From positions 186,001 to 250,000 of the forward strand of contig NZ_JACJOT010000003.1 in the NCBI RefSeq assembly GCF_014695715.1: a DNA stretch of 64,000 bases, given 5' to 3'. Under the pieces are notes generated by a model that worked only from the letters and a program-made list of their open reading frames with translations, was not told where the DNA came from and ran no database searches. The position numbers and the translations under genes were made by a program. Origin of the DNA: Microcoleus sp. FACHB-68 (GTDB lineage Bacteria; Cyanobacteriota; Cyanobacteriia; Cyanobacteriales; Oscillatoriaceae). Positions 47,152-55,406 of this stretch are shown here, piece after piece (position 1 is the first letter of the stretch; each line of letters opens with the position of its first letter).

Positions 47152-48069
47152 TTAAACTTCCCGATCCCGCAGTTTTAAACCTAAACCTTCTCGCCGGCTA
47201 CGAAGATCATAATATAAAACAGCTTTGATGGCTTGCCAGAACGGCAATACCAAAGCACTTCCTAATAAACCCGTAATTAAAGAAATGAAATACACAATCC
47301 AATAGCGGGGAGAATTTGGCTCAACTCCTACGAGAAAGAGCAAGGGTAAATAATTAGTAACCAAAACAAGAGGAACGGTTACTAAAAAACCAATCAGCAC
47401 AATACCTTGAATTCTAAAAGCTGAATTTTTACTTAATTCCCAACTTCTGTCAATACTCTGGCGGGTATTAGTTCCTTCCTCAACGGCCAGTGGAACTTCA
47501 GCAATCAGCCATCGAGCGAAAAACCAGGTCAATCCGAATAGGATTATGAATACCATTAGGAAAACAACTAAAGCAATGCCAATTCTACCGATTACCGATC
47601 CCAGGATTGACGCAACAATACCAATAACAATTCCTGCAGTAATGGCTAAGCCAAGGTATACCAAAGACAACAGTAATCCAATTTGAATGTTTAACGATAA
47701 AAAAGATCCAAGACGCGAATTAATTTTACTTTTGGCTGTTGTCACGCTTTCTGGTTGGTTAACCAATTCTCCAAAAGCTAAACGCGAGATGAGAGCAGAA
47801 AAAGCATAATATTTTGCAAGGCCATAAATTAGAAGCACTAACCCAATTGCAACAAGAACTAACGTAGCTAAAGGGTTAGCTTGAAAATAAGCAGGAAATA
47901 CACTCACAAGAGCGAGCAGCACCAAGGGAAGCATCACCCACAAAGACCCTTGGAGAGCTAATCCCAAATAGGACTTAAGATGAGAGCGGTAGATTCGCAC
48001 TCCCGCACTCACCACGTTACCGATACTCAGCGGTTGGATTGGACTTTGGGGACTAAGATTTTTAGACAT
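47152..48069 (-). CDS. Multi-pass membrane protein (glycerophosphodiester-phosphodiesterase membrane-domain-like)
   Basis: 305 residues with about six membrane helices. The segments IGNVVSAGVRIYRSHLKSYL at the start and AEVPLAVEEGTNTRQSIDRS, then WELSKN, are like the DUF975/YciC-type membrane domain. No catalytic domain. Divergent from the SpoIIM gene 93 bases away and directly upstream of the RDD gene, so probably part of the same system. Confidence 0.8.
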   Translation of the reverse strand: MSKNLSPQSPIQPLSIGNVVSAGVRIYRSHLKSYLGLALQGSLWVMLPLVLLALVSVFPAYFQANPLATLVLVAIGLVLLIYGLAKYYAFSALISRLAFGELVNQPESVTTAKSKINSRLGSFLSLNIQIGLLLSLVYLGLAITAGIVIGIVASILGSVIGRIGIALVVFLMVFIILFGLTWFFARWLIAEVPLAVEEGTNTRQSIDRSWELSKNSAFRIQGIVLIGFLVTVPLVLVTNYLPLLFLVGVEPNSPRYWIVYFISLITGLLGSALVLPFWQAIKAVLYYDLRSRREGLGLKLRDREV

Positions 48070-48162
48070 AAGTAAAATCCTCTCGTTGATGAGGACGTGC
48101 TTGCTTGACGCTATCTTAAGCTACCCTAGGCATAGTCACCGGCAAACCTTTAAGAAAACTTT

Positions 48163-49134
48163 ATGAATATTCAGCGCTGGATTGCGAGACGAGAACCGAA
48201 CTGGAAGCAGTTGGATGCACTTTTAATGCAAATTGAACAAAAAGGTTTGAAATCTTTAAACGCAGATGAAATCCGGCAAATGGCTAGTTTGTATCGTTCT
48301 GTCTCTGCGGATTTAGCGCGGGCGCGAACCCACCAAGTGGGAGAAAGTTTGGTGCGAGACTTGCAAATTTTGACTTCCCGCAGCTATAACCAAATTTATC
48401 AAGGTTCGCGCCGGCAGGAATGGCAAGCGGTGGTGGAATTTTATCGTTGGGGTTTACCGGCAGCCATCCAACAGAATTGGGCTTATATTGCCATTGCCAC
48501 GGCTATCTTTATGGCCGGCATTTTAATTGCTTGGTGGTTTGCATGGCAAGATCCCTTGTTCCTGTCGCTGATAGTGCCGGAAGAGTTAATTGAAAAGGTA
48601 CGAGATCGGCATGAGTTATGGATGGGTTCAATAGTTGGCGTTGAACCTTTGGCATCCAGTGGAATTATGGTTAACAACTTAAAAGTATCATTTACAGCCG
48701 TTGCCGGTGGCATTACTGCCGGGTTATTAACAGTTTTTATTCTCGCCTACAACGGACTTAGCATCGGCGCACTCGCCACTCTGGTTGGTCAAAATAATTT
48801 AGCGTATCCTTTTTGGGCGTTTGTATTTCCTCATGGTTCCCTAGAATTGCCGGCAATCTTTCTTGCAGGAGGTGCCGGTCTTATGATTGGCAGAGCGATT
48901 GTTTTCCCCGGTAAATACCGCCGCGCCGATGCTTTAAAGTTTTATGGGTCTCAGGCAGCGCAGTTAGTATTCGGTGTTGTGCCCATGCTGATCATTGCCG
49001 GCATCATTGAAGGGTTTTTCTCACCCAATCCAATAATTCCCGATCCACTTAAATACATTGTCGGAATAGGTTTGTTTGCCTTATTGATCAAGTATTGTAG
49101 CCGCAAGCCTGCAAGCCAATCATTTACTAATTAG
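48163..49134 (+). CDS. SpoIIM/DUF95 family membrane protein
   Basis: 323 residues. A soluble helical N-terminus (residues 1-105, with NADEIRQMASLYRSVSADLA) and then about five membrane segments with the conserved block FPHGSLELPAIFLAGGAGL. SpoIIM in Bacillus helps peptidoglycan hydrolysis during engulfment; in cyanobacteria it goes with RDD, MoxR and DUF58 genes and its role is unknown. The only plus-strand member of this group here. Confidence 0.92.
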   Translation: MNIQRWIARREPNWKQLDALLMQIEQKGLKSLNADEIRQMASLYRSVSADLARARTHQVGESLVRDLQILTSRSYNQIYQGSRRQEWQAVVEFYRWGLPAAIQQNWAYIAIATAIFMAGILIAWWFAWQDPLFLSLIVPEELIEKVRDRHELWMGSIVGVEPLASSGIMVNNLKVSFTAVAGGITAGLLTVFILAYNGLSIGALATLVGQNNLAYPFWAFVFPHGSLELPAIFLAGGAGLMIGRAIVFPGKYRRADALKFYGSQAAQLVFGVVPMLIIAGIIEGFFSPNPIIPDPLKYIVGIGLFALLIKYCSRKPASQSFTN

Positions 49135-49256
49135 TTATTAACAAGCTATCCTTAGACTTCTGCTTAACACTCCCTAATAAAAATCATTTTTTGTTAAGCA
49201 TTTTGGATGATAAATGATAACTTACGCTAAAATAGTCAGTCATTACTCTTGGAATA

Positions 49257-50582
49257 TTAAAGTTGATTTCTCGCCTTTAATTGTAAATAACGTTCGACTA
49301 ATTGATCGCTAATCTGATGAGCCGGCGCATCTAAAACCAGCACGCCTTTCTGCTTTAAATTCGCAAACGCAACTTGTCGCTGAGAGAGTAAATCTAAAGC
49401 AACCGCACGTGCATAAGTTGCAGACACATCCTCGGTGAAAGTGTGGGCGAGAAAGTCAACTTGAGGATCGCGCAGAGTCACACAAAATGGCAAATAGCGC
49501 GGCGTTAGGCGTGCCAAACCGGCAAGAAGTTCGGCTGAGGCAGTCACATCAACAATATCTGTAATTAACACCACCAGTGCTCGCCGAGTTTGCTGCTTCA
49601 CGAGATTTGTTACCGCACCTATATAATCGGGTTCTAATAACACCGGCTGAATCGGTGTGAGTCTCTCAATCAGCCGGCTGAGATGATGCTGACCCCGTTC
49701 TGGAGGAATCCAGGTGGTTACTTCGCGATCAAACACGCCAACCCCCACCCGATCACCCCGATTTAACCCAGCCAAAGCCAGCGCCAGCGTCGCATTCAAA
49801 CCCCAATCAAACCGCTTCAATCCTTGCACCTGTGCCGTCATCAGGCGTCCCCGATCCAGTAAAATCATCAAGGTTTGCTCATGTTCTGGCTCTAAAACCC
49901 TGACTTGCAGAGGCATCCGGCTGGGTACGCTAAACCGGCGTGCAGAGGCTTTCCAATCGATCATGCGGGGATCGTCGCCACTGCTGTATTCCCGCAATTC
50001 TGCAAATTCTGTCCCCATGCCAAATTTACGCGCTTGCTGCATATTGCCGGTTGATAGCAGTGTCAGGCGAATGGAAAGTGCCCGCAATGCCAACAAATCC
50101 GGATAAACAGCCACCTTTTGAGTTGCTGGAATTTTCCAATTATGCCAAGCCAAACCCCAAGCACCCAACTGACGCACTTGAATGTCTCCCCACGGATACT
50201 CACCTCGATGCGCCGGCTTAACGGTGTAAGTGAGTTCTTGAGTGGTGTTTGCCGGCAAGGAAGCCTGTAGTGCCGGCATCGAAACTTCAAACTCAACGGG
50301 GTAGCCGTCACGAATTTGAATATTTGCCGGCTGCTTACCTGATTGTACTGACAGAATAACTGGATTATCCCGCCCAATCGAGAGGCGTCCGAGGGGAGTG
50401 CGCGTGATTTCTACACGGTGACTTTTCAGCCGTAAGTTATCTAAAAACATCAATAACAAGATGCCGGCATCATATAGCAAAGTGCTGATGATGCTGACCT
50501 GATTGTTAAAGGCTATGGCGAGTGCCGGTGCGATTACAATGCCTAGAAGTAACAGTAAATAAACTCTTTGAGAAGGAATCAT
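49257..50582 (-). CDS. DUF58 domain protein
   Basis: 441 residues. Two N-terminal membrane helices (LLLLLGIVIAPALAIAF; ISTLLYDAGILLLMFLD), a beta-rich middle, and the DUF58 signature EFAELREYSSGDDPRMIDWK followed by a von Willebrand-A-like fold (TLMILLDRGRLM, ALVVLITDIVD). DUF58 proteins are the usual partners of MoxR ATPases. In most genomes it directly follows moxR; here a foreign-looking cassette of 780 bases separates them. Confidence 0.93.
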   Translation of the reverse strand: MIPSQRVYLLLLLGIVIAPALAIAFNNQVSIISTLLYDAGILLLMFLDNLRLKSHRVEITRTPLGRLSIGRDNPVILSVQSGKQPANIQIRDGYPVEFEVSMPALQASLPANTTQELTYTVKPAHRGEYPWGDIQVRQLGAWGLAWHNWKIPATQKVAVYPDLLALRALSIRLTLLSTGNMQQARKFGMGTEFAELREYSSGDDPRMIDWKASARRFSVPSRMPLQVRVLEPEHEQTLMILLDRGRLMTAQVQGLKRFDWGLNATLALALAGLNRGDRVGVGVFDREVTTWIPPERGQHHLSRLIERLTPIQPVLLEPDYIGAVTNLVKQQTRRALVVLITDIVDVTASAELLAGLARLTPRYLPFCVTLRDPQVDFLAHTFTEDVSATYARAVALDLLSQRQVAFANLKQKGVLVLDAPAHQISDQLVERYLQLKARNQL

Positions 50583-50587
50583 TTTTT

Positions 50588-51362
50588 AAGTGCTGAGTGC
50601 TGAGTCCTGAGTGCTGAGTAGGGAGTTAAAAGTAGAGAGTTTCTGTTTTCAGTTGGAAGTAAAGTTTAAGTAAAAAGTTGAGAGTTTTACTTTTGAGTGA
50701 GAAGTGGGAGTAGGGAGTCAGGGTTTAACTCCTAGTTTGAAACTTTGAGTTGGGAGTTTGGCGTTCCGAGCTATTTTTAATCTGCGATTGTTTTCTTTGC
50801 TTTTCAACCGAAGCTCGAAGACCACCAACGATTAGAGAAACTTCCCTTGCCAAGGTAAAGAATTGGTCAAACTCATCTTGGGTAAGATAGCCGGCATCAA
50901 AAGCCACGTAGAGTTGAGAACGCAGTTCAGCGCAAGAAGCTTTTGCGATGGAAAGAAACTGATGAAACTCTCCTAAAGAACTACGTTCAAAACCCTCAGC
51001 AATATTAGACATAATCGAAACAGCCGCTCGTTGTATTTGTCCCGAAAGTCCAAAATCTTTAGCGAAGGCACCTTGTTGAGTGATTTGATAAATCATTCGA
51101 GTTAGCACTCTCGCTTTTTGCCAAGCAATCAAATCCTCAAATCGTTCTATTTTACTCATTCGCAAATCTTCCTCAAAAGACTATCTTATTTTCGCTTTCC
51201 ATCCCAAATCAAAACAGAAAATCAGAACTCCCTACTCCCACTTCTCACTCCCTACTCCCACTTCTCACTCAAAACTCTCTACTTCCAACTCCCACTTCTC
51301 ACTCCCTACTCCCACTTCTCACTCCCAACTCAGAACTCAGAACTCAGCACTCAGGACTAAAA
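50588..51362. mobile_element. Candidate small cassette: four-helix-bundle gene between inverted heptamer-repeat arrays
   Basis: The gap between moxR and DUF58 has, on the left (50588-50750), an array of GAGTGCT / GTGAGAA / GGGAGTA words and on the right (51225-51360) the reverse complement of the same words. An exact 24-base segment at 50695-50718 is present, inverted, three times on the right (51227-51250, 51247-51270, 51301-51324). Between them is one gene whose 3' end runs into the left array. It splits a gene group that is normally contiguous. No transposase is present. Whether it moves is unproven. Confidence 0.5.
50725..51159 (-). CDS. Four-helix-bundle protein (S23 / IVS-type family)
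   Basis: 144 residues from ATG 51159, preceded by GAGGAAG. The core [20 protein letters not shown], then [20 protein letters not shown] and [20 protein letters not shown], is the four-helix-bundle family found in 23S rRNA intervening sequences and, in a related branch, as the Avd accessory protein of diversity-generating retroelements. No reverse transcriptase is near. The last 15 or so residues ([14 protein letters not shown]) are encoded by the flanking repeat and are not part of the domain. Confidence 0.88.
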   Translation of the reverse strand: MSKIERFEDLIAWQKARVLTRMIYQITQQGAFAKDFGLSGQIQRAAVSIMSNIAEGFERSSLGEFHQFLSIAKASCAELRSQLYVAFDAGYLTQDEFDQFFTLAREVSLIVGGLRASVEKQRKQSQIKNSSERQTPNSKFQTRS

Positions 51363-51368
51363 AAGCAC

Positions 51369-52319
51369 TCATCTAGGCACCGGCACCTGATTTAACAGGG
51401 TGCTGACAACCGCATCAACCTGCAACCCATCTAACTGCGCTTCAGGCTTTAAAATCAGCCGGTGACGCAACAAAGGTGCAGCAATTGCCTTAATATTATC
51501 TGGAGTTACAAAATCGCGATCATTTAGCCAAGCATGAGCTTTACTTGCCTGTAACCAAGCCACAGCAGAACGGGGAGATGCACCCAACGCTAAATCAGGA
51601 TGCTGTCGCGAACGCTGTACCAAATTTAATAGATAATCCATCACATTATCTGCAACTTTAATCGCTCTCACTGCTTGACGCGCTTGCAAAACTTGTTCCA
51701 CCGTTGCCAAAGGTTTTAAACGTCCTAAATCAAAACGTCTCGACGGCGAACCGGCTTGAGAATTGAGCAACATTTGCTTTTCTGCTGCCGCCTCTGGATA
51801 ACCGACAATCAGCTTAAATAAAAACCGATCTAACTGCGCTTCTGGCAGGGGATAAGTCCCTTCAAATTCTAAAGAATTTTGCGTGGCCATCACCCAAAAT
51901 AGCTCCGGTAACGGCATACTTTCCCCATCCAAAGTGACCTGCTGTTCCTCCATTGCTTCTAAGAGTGCTGCTTGGGTTTTTGGGGGTGTTCGGTTAATTT
52001 CATCAGCCAATAATACTTGAGTGAAAACCGGCCCTTTTTTTAAAGTAAAATTTCGGGTGTTGAGATCAAAAATATTTGTCCCTAAAATATCTGCCGGCAA
52101 AATATCTGGCGTTAGCTGAATTCGCCGGAAATCTGCTTGCACCAATCTGGCAAGGACTTGAGCTAAAAGCGTTTTGCCGGTTCCTGGCACCCCTTCTAAA
52201 ATTACATGACCTCCGGCAAGCATTGCTACTAGCAACTGCTGCACCAGTGTTGATTGACCGACAACGATCTGGTTGAGGGTTTGGCTTAGGCGTGTAAATA
52301 CCGTGTTTGTGTCGCTCAT
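51369..52319 (-). CDS. MoxR-family AAA+ ATPase
   Basis: 316 residues. Walker A GVPGTGKTLL (about 43-52), Walker B VLLADEINRTPPKTQAALLE, sensor WVMATQNSLEFEGTYPLPEA and the arginine-finger region. MoxR ATPases act as chaperones that assemble or activate VWA and DUF58 partners. Order upstream to downstream on this strand is DUF4129, DUF4350, MoxR, cassette, DUF58. Confidence 0.95.
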   Translation of the reverse strand: MSDTNTVFTRLSQTLNQIVVGQSTLVQQLLVAMLAGGHVILEGVPGTGKTLLAQVLARLVQADFRRIQLTPDILPADILGTNIFDLNTRNFTLKKGPVFTQVLLADEINRTPPKTQAALLEAMEEQQVTLDGESMPLPELFWVMATQNSLEFEGTYPLPEAQLDRFLFKLIVGYPEAAAEKQMLLNSQAGSPSRRFDLGRLKPLATVEQVLQARQAVRAIKVADNVMDYLLNLVQRSRQHPDLALGASPRSAVAWLQASKAHAWLNDRDFVTPDNIKAIAAPLLRHRLILKPEAQLDGLQVDAVVSTLLNQVPVPR

Positions 52320-52417
52320 TAAATCTCTAACAGTGATTAGTTATTAAATAAATTGGAAAGAAGAAGGATCAGGAAATTGGGTAATCCGGAAATTTTATTT
52401 CCTAATCGCGGCTTATT

Positions 52418-53641
52418 TTAGCCCAAATTTCGACGGATTGTTTGCCATTTGCTCAACCAAATTAGCAACTCTTTCTCACGAATTCGCCGCTTTTGAGAAT
52501 GCAGATGGAGAAGTTTTTCAAGTTCAACCGGCGGTTGTCCCGTTTGCTGCACCCAAGCAGTGATCAGAGAATCGGGTTCAAGCAATGCCGGCCCTAATCC
52601 TAAAGCTTTTTGCAACTGAATCTGTTCTTCTTTGCCTACAATATCGAGGACAAATTCACTGCTGTTTGCTTTTTCCAAAATGCCGGCAGTGGCTTTAATG
52701 TACGCCTCGCTGTTGTCAACCACCGGCACCTCTAAAGATCGAGGCACTCCAAATCGCCGGTTTGCAGCCCAAATCGCGATCACCAGCACAATTACCGTTT
52801 GCAGGATGACAGGAAACAAAGGTGTGTTTGCCAAATAACTCAACAGGCTTTGCTGGGCTTTTTTACCTTCATCCCCTGATAATTCTTGGTAGCCGTGGAT
52901 ATATTCATCTACCCATATTTTATTATTCTCTTGAGTCAGCAACTGTGCCAGAAATTGATAATTTCCTGGCTCATCTTGATAGGCATTAGCTGCTAGATGG
53001 GGCGTCGCCGCCAAAATTAGCCGGCCTTTGCCTACTTTTTGTTGCCAAACGACTGCCCCGAAGCCATCGCCCAGAAGAGGTTCAGCGATGTTTCCTTCTT
53101 GTTGTGCCGGCAGATAGGGCTGATTTTTTGGCTCTCTGAGTTTTCGGCGTCGCGTTTCAATCTTAACTGGGCCAACCGCAGATTTTTGCAGTGTTGTAAA
53201 AGCGGCTTCTGTTATTCCACTGGGAACTCCCAAAATTACCAGCGTATTGCCTTTTTCAATCCATTGTTTCTCTTTTTTGCTAATCTTTTCCCCACTCATT
53301 TGGCTGTTAACTTGCAACAGGGTGATAGAATTTTGAAATTGAGATTTTTCCCCCTGTTCTTCAATAATCAATTCTGAAGCTTGAGTGGAAAATTCCGGTA
53401 AATCTGCTAAGGGTTTTTTCCAACGCTGAACCGGCGTTCCCCGTTTTTCCATAAAAGCGTACCAAGCGCCGTAGCCATCTGGAGATCGGCTGTAAGTAGA
53501 ACCGGCGCTTTGCTGGCTGGTACTCGGTGCTAAAAATAAGGTGAGCAGCGCTATTACCGCAATGGCGATCGCCCCCAGCATCCACAACCGACGCTTTGAA
53601 AGTTGTCTCACGGCTTTATCTCTCGATAAGCTTGCTGGCAT
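52418..53641 (-). CDS. DUF4350 domain protein
   Basis: 407 residues. One membrane helix near the N-terminus (LWMLGAIAIAVIALLTLFL), a periplasmic DUF4350 domain starting GYGAWYAFMEKRGTPVQRWK, and a second helix (FPVILQTVIVLVIAIWAANR) before a soluble tail. The start overlaps the end of the DUF4129 gene by 34 bases, so the two are coupled. Role unknown; always met with MoxR and DUF58. Confidence 0.88.
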   Translation of the reverse strand: MPASLSRDKAVRQLSKRRLWMLGAIAIAVIALLTLFLAPSTSQQSAGSTYSRSPDGYGAWYAFMEKRGTPVQRWKKPLADLPEFSTQASELIIEEQGEKSQFQNSITLLQVNSQMSGEKISKKEKQWIEKGNTLVILGVPSGITEAAFTTLQKSAVGPVKIETRRRKLREPKNQPYLPAQQEGNIAEPLLGDGFGAVVWQQKVGKGRLILAATPHLAANAYQDEPGNYQFLAQLLTQENNKIWVDEYIHGYQELSGDEGKKAQQSLLSYLANTPLFPVILQTVIVLVIAIWAANRRFGVPRSLEVPVVDNSEAYIKATAGILEKANSSEFVLDIVGKEEQIQLQKALGLGPALLEPDSLITAWVQQTGQPPVELEKLLHLHSQKRRIREKELLIWLSKWQTIRRNLG

Positions 53642-54219
53642 CGGTTAAAGTCATCAAGTGTTGCATCTGCATCACCAAAACACTGATCCTCGTGAGTTGC
53701 GATCAGAACTTGATAGGGCTGGACTTGTCCCGACTGCTGCTGCAATAATTGCCGGTATTCCCCATCGGTGCGGCTGGGTTCGCCCGGAACCACACCCGTG
53801 TCGTTTAAGCGCTGCAACATTGCCATATAAAGTGCTCGACAAGCTTGCCGGTAGTTCCCTTGCCGCTGAAATTCTTGCGCTTGCACCAGCCACAGATCCG
53901 CCGTTAAGGGGCGATCAGCTTTGGCTGCCGGCTCGATGTTTCCATTTCTGCGTCGTAAGTGGAATGTATCGAGGAGTGCCGGCCATTGCCCTAACAGTTG
54001 CAAAACCAGCCAGCTCACCAGCAAACCCACTAATATCCAGAATAACCCGTTAAATAACCAATATAGCCAGCCCCACTCAAGCGCCGTAGATGGCCAATTT
54101 ACCTCCGGGAGATTGGAGAATAATTTAGAAAATTGCAATGCCAGCCACTCTCCCACCTGTTGTTGGAATTGCTGAATTTGCCAGCCAAGGTTTGTTTTTT
54201 CAAAAGTCCCAGCAGACAT
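53608..54219 (-). CDS. DUF4129 domain protein
   Basis: 203 residues from ATG 54219 (MSAGTFEKTNLGWQIQQFQQ); the frame is open to 54297 but this start gives the usual beginning. One membrane helix (GLFWILVGLLVSWLVLQLLG). The C-terminal DUF4129 domain has AQEFQRQGNYRQACRALYMA, GEPSRTDGEYRQLL and THEDQCFGDADATLDDFNRC. First gene of the minus-strand MoxR operon. Confidence 0.88.
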   Translation of the reverse strand: MSAGTFEKTNLGWQIQQFQQQVGEWLALQFSKLFSNLPEVNWPSTALEWGWLYWLFNGLFWILVGLLVSWLVLQLLGQWPALLDTFHLRRRNGNIEPAAKADRPLTADLWLVQAQEFQRQGNYRQACRALYMAMLQRLNDTGVVPGEPSRTDGEYRQLLQQQSGQVQPYQVLIATHEDQCFGDADATLDDFNRCQQAYREIKP

Positions 54220-54523
54220 CATCAAAGCTCGCTCATGTTTGCCCATTGCGATTGAATTTAAATCGGCAAACTCTCTGCCGCCATTTAAAGGCATCATATA
54301 AATTGGAGTTGTGGCAAACGACTCGGCAACATCCTATCCGGTTGATTCTTCTCAAGTCTGAATGAATTTACCATAAGCTCAAACTCAATCAACTTATGAA
54401 TTTTACCAGCTTTTACCCTCGGCGGTCAAAATCAAAACCTTCCGAATATCTTTTTCTAATTTCAGCGCTCACCCCTGCTTTCAATTTGACAGGCGCATCT
54501 AAAATCTAAAATCTAAAATTAGT

Positions 54524-54982
54524 ATGATCATTTATTTTTACAAAGCTGGCGATGCTTACGGGTGCTTTTCAAACTTTTCTCCCCACGGAATTCACTTAGC
54601 CGGCAAAGACTGGCGAACTGTAGAGCATTACTATCAAGCGCAAAAATTTGCCGGCAGCGAAGATGAATTTATTATCCCCTTAATTCATAGCGCTGCGACA
54701 CCAGAAGAAGCCGCTGCAATCGGGCGCAATAAAAATCGCAAACTTCGCCCCGACTGGGAATCTACCAAATATATGATTATGCGAGAAGCCGTATTAACCA
54801 AATTTCTCACTCATGCCGATATCCAAGCCTTGTTGCTAGCCACCGGCGACGCAGAGATTGTAGAAGATTCGCCGACGGATTGCTACTGGGGTTGTGGCGC
54901 TGATAAAACCGGCCAAAATCATTTAGGCAAAATTTTGATGAGTGTGCGCCAGCAAATTCGGCAGCATTTGGCAGCCAGTTAA
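54524..54982 (+). CDS. NADAR-family protein (YbiA-like)
   Basis: 152 residues. FSNFSPHGIHLAGKDWRTVE, HYYQAQKF, IGRNKNRKLRPDWESTKYMI and the ending CYWGCGADKTGQNHLGKILM are the NADAR/YbiA signature. Family members act on N-glycosidic bonds of ADP-ribose derivatives or riboflavin intermediates; some remove ADP-ribose from guanine in DNA. AAATCTA repeats lie just upstream (54500-54521). Confidence 0.9.
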   Translation: MIIYFYKAGDAYGCFSNFSPHGIHLAGKDWRTVEHYYQAQKFAGSEDEFIIPLIHSAATPEEAAAIGRNKNRKLRPDWESTKYMIMREAVLTKFLTHADIQALLLATGDAEIVEDSPTDCYWGCGADKTGQNHLGKILMSVRQQIRQHLAAS

Positions 54983-55406
54983 ACTGAGATTATAATAATT
55001 TGCATATTCACCGGCTCTAACTTTTTACAAGGCAGGAGGAAAAATTATAAAATAAAAGAAAAACTTACACTTTTCACGCTTGTGCCAAATCTATCTTTCC
55101 CAAAGCCGGTTCAAAAATTCACAGCGCGATTTGCCCTTCAGTCGAAGTGGCCCATACTTTGAAACTCAATTGTAAAGTCCAGAATATCCGGTTGCTTGAA
55201 CTTCACCCCGAAAACTTAAATGTTGGCCTGATGAGAGAGCAGACTTCCAGCTAAGCATCTTTTAGAACCATCGAGGTAAGATCCACCTTTGACGATCCCC
55301 CCGACTTCTTCAGGCGAACTTCTGTCTTTGTTAACTTATCTTAATAAATAGTTAACTTGACTCACTTTTTGTCTATTTTTAAAACACTGTTCCCAGAATC
55401 TTACTC
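54983..55406. other. Intergenic region with a possible gene remnant
   Basis: About 420 bases. On the minus strand 55216-55326 is a 36-codon stretch (see separate entry). The sequence AACTCAATTGTAAAGT near 55162-55177 also occurs just before the NACHT gene end (near 5758-5773), meaning unclear. Confidence 0.45.
55216..55326 (-). pseudogene. Possible remnant of a formylglycine-generating-enzyme (SUMF1) domain
   Basis: The stretch reads PEEVGGIVKGGSYLDGSKRC and ends soon after at TAA. 'V.KGGS(Y/F/W)' followed by a Cys is the usual late motif of SUMF1-type domains, which are plentiful in cyanobacteria. There is no start codon and the rest of the domain is missing. Short match, low certainty. Confidence 0.25.

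Noticed and set aside
50725-51159. Diversity-generating retroelement accessory gene (avd)
   Set aside because: The fold is related, but no reverse transcriptase, template or variable repeat is seen nearby.
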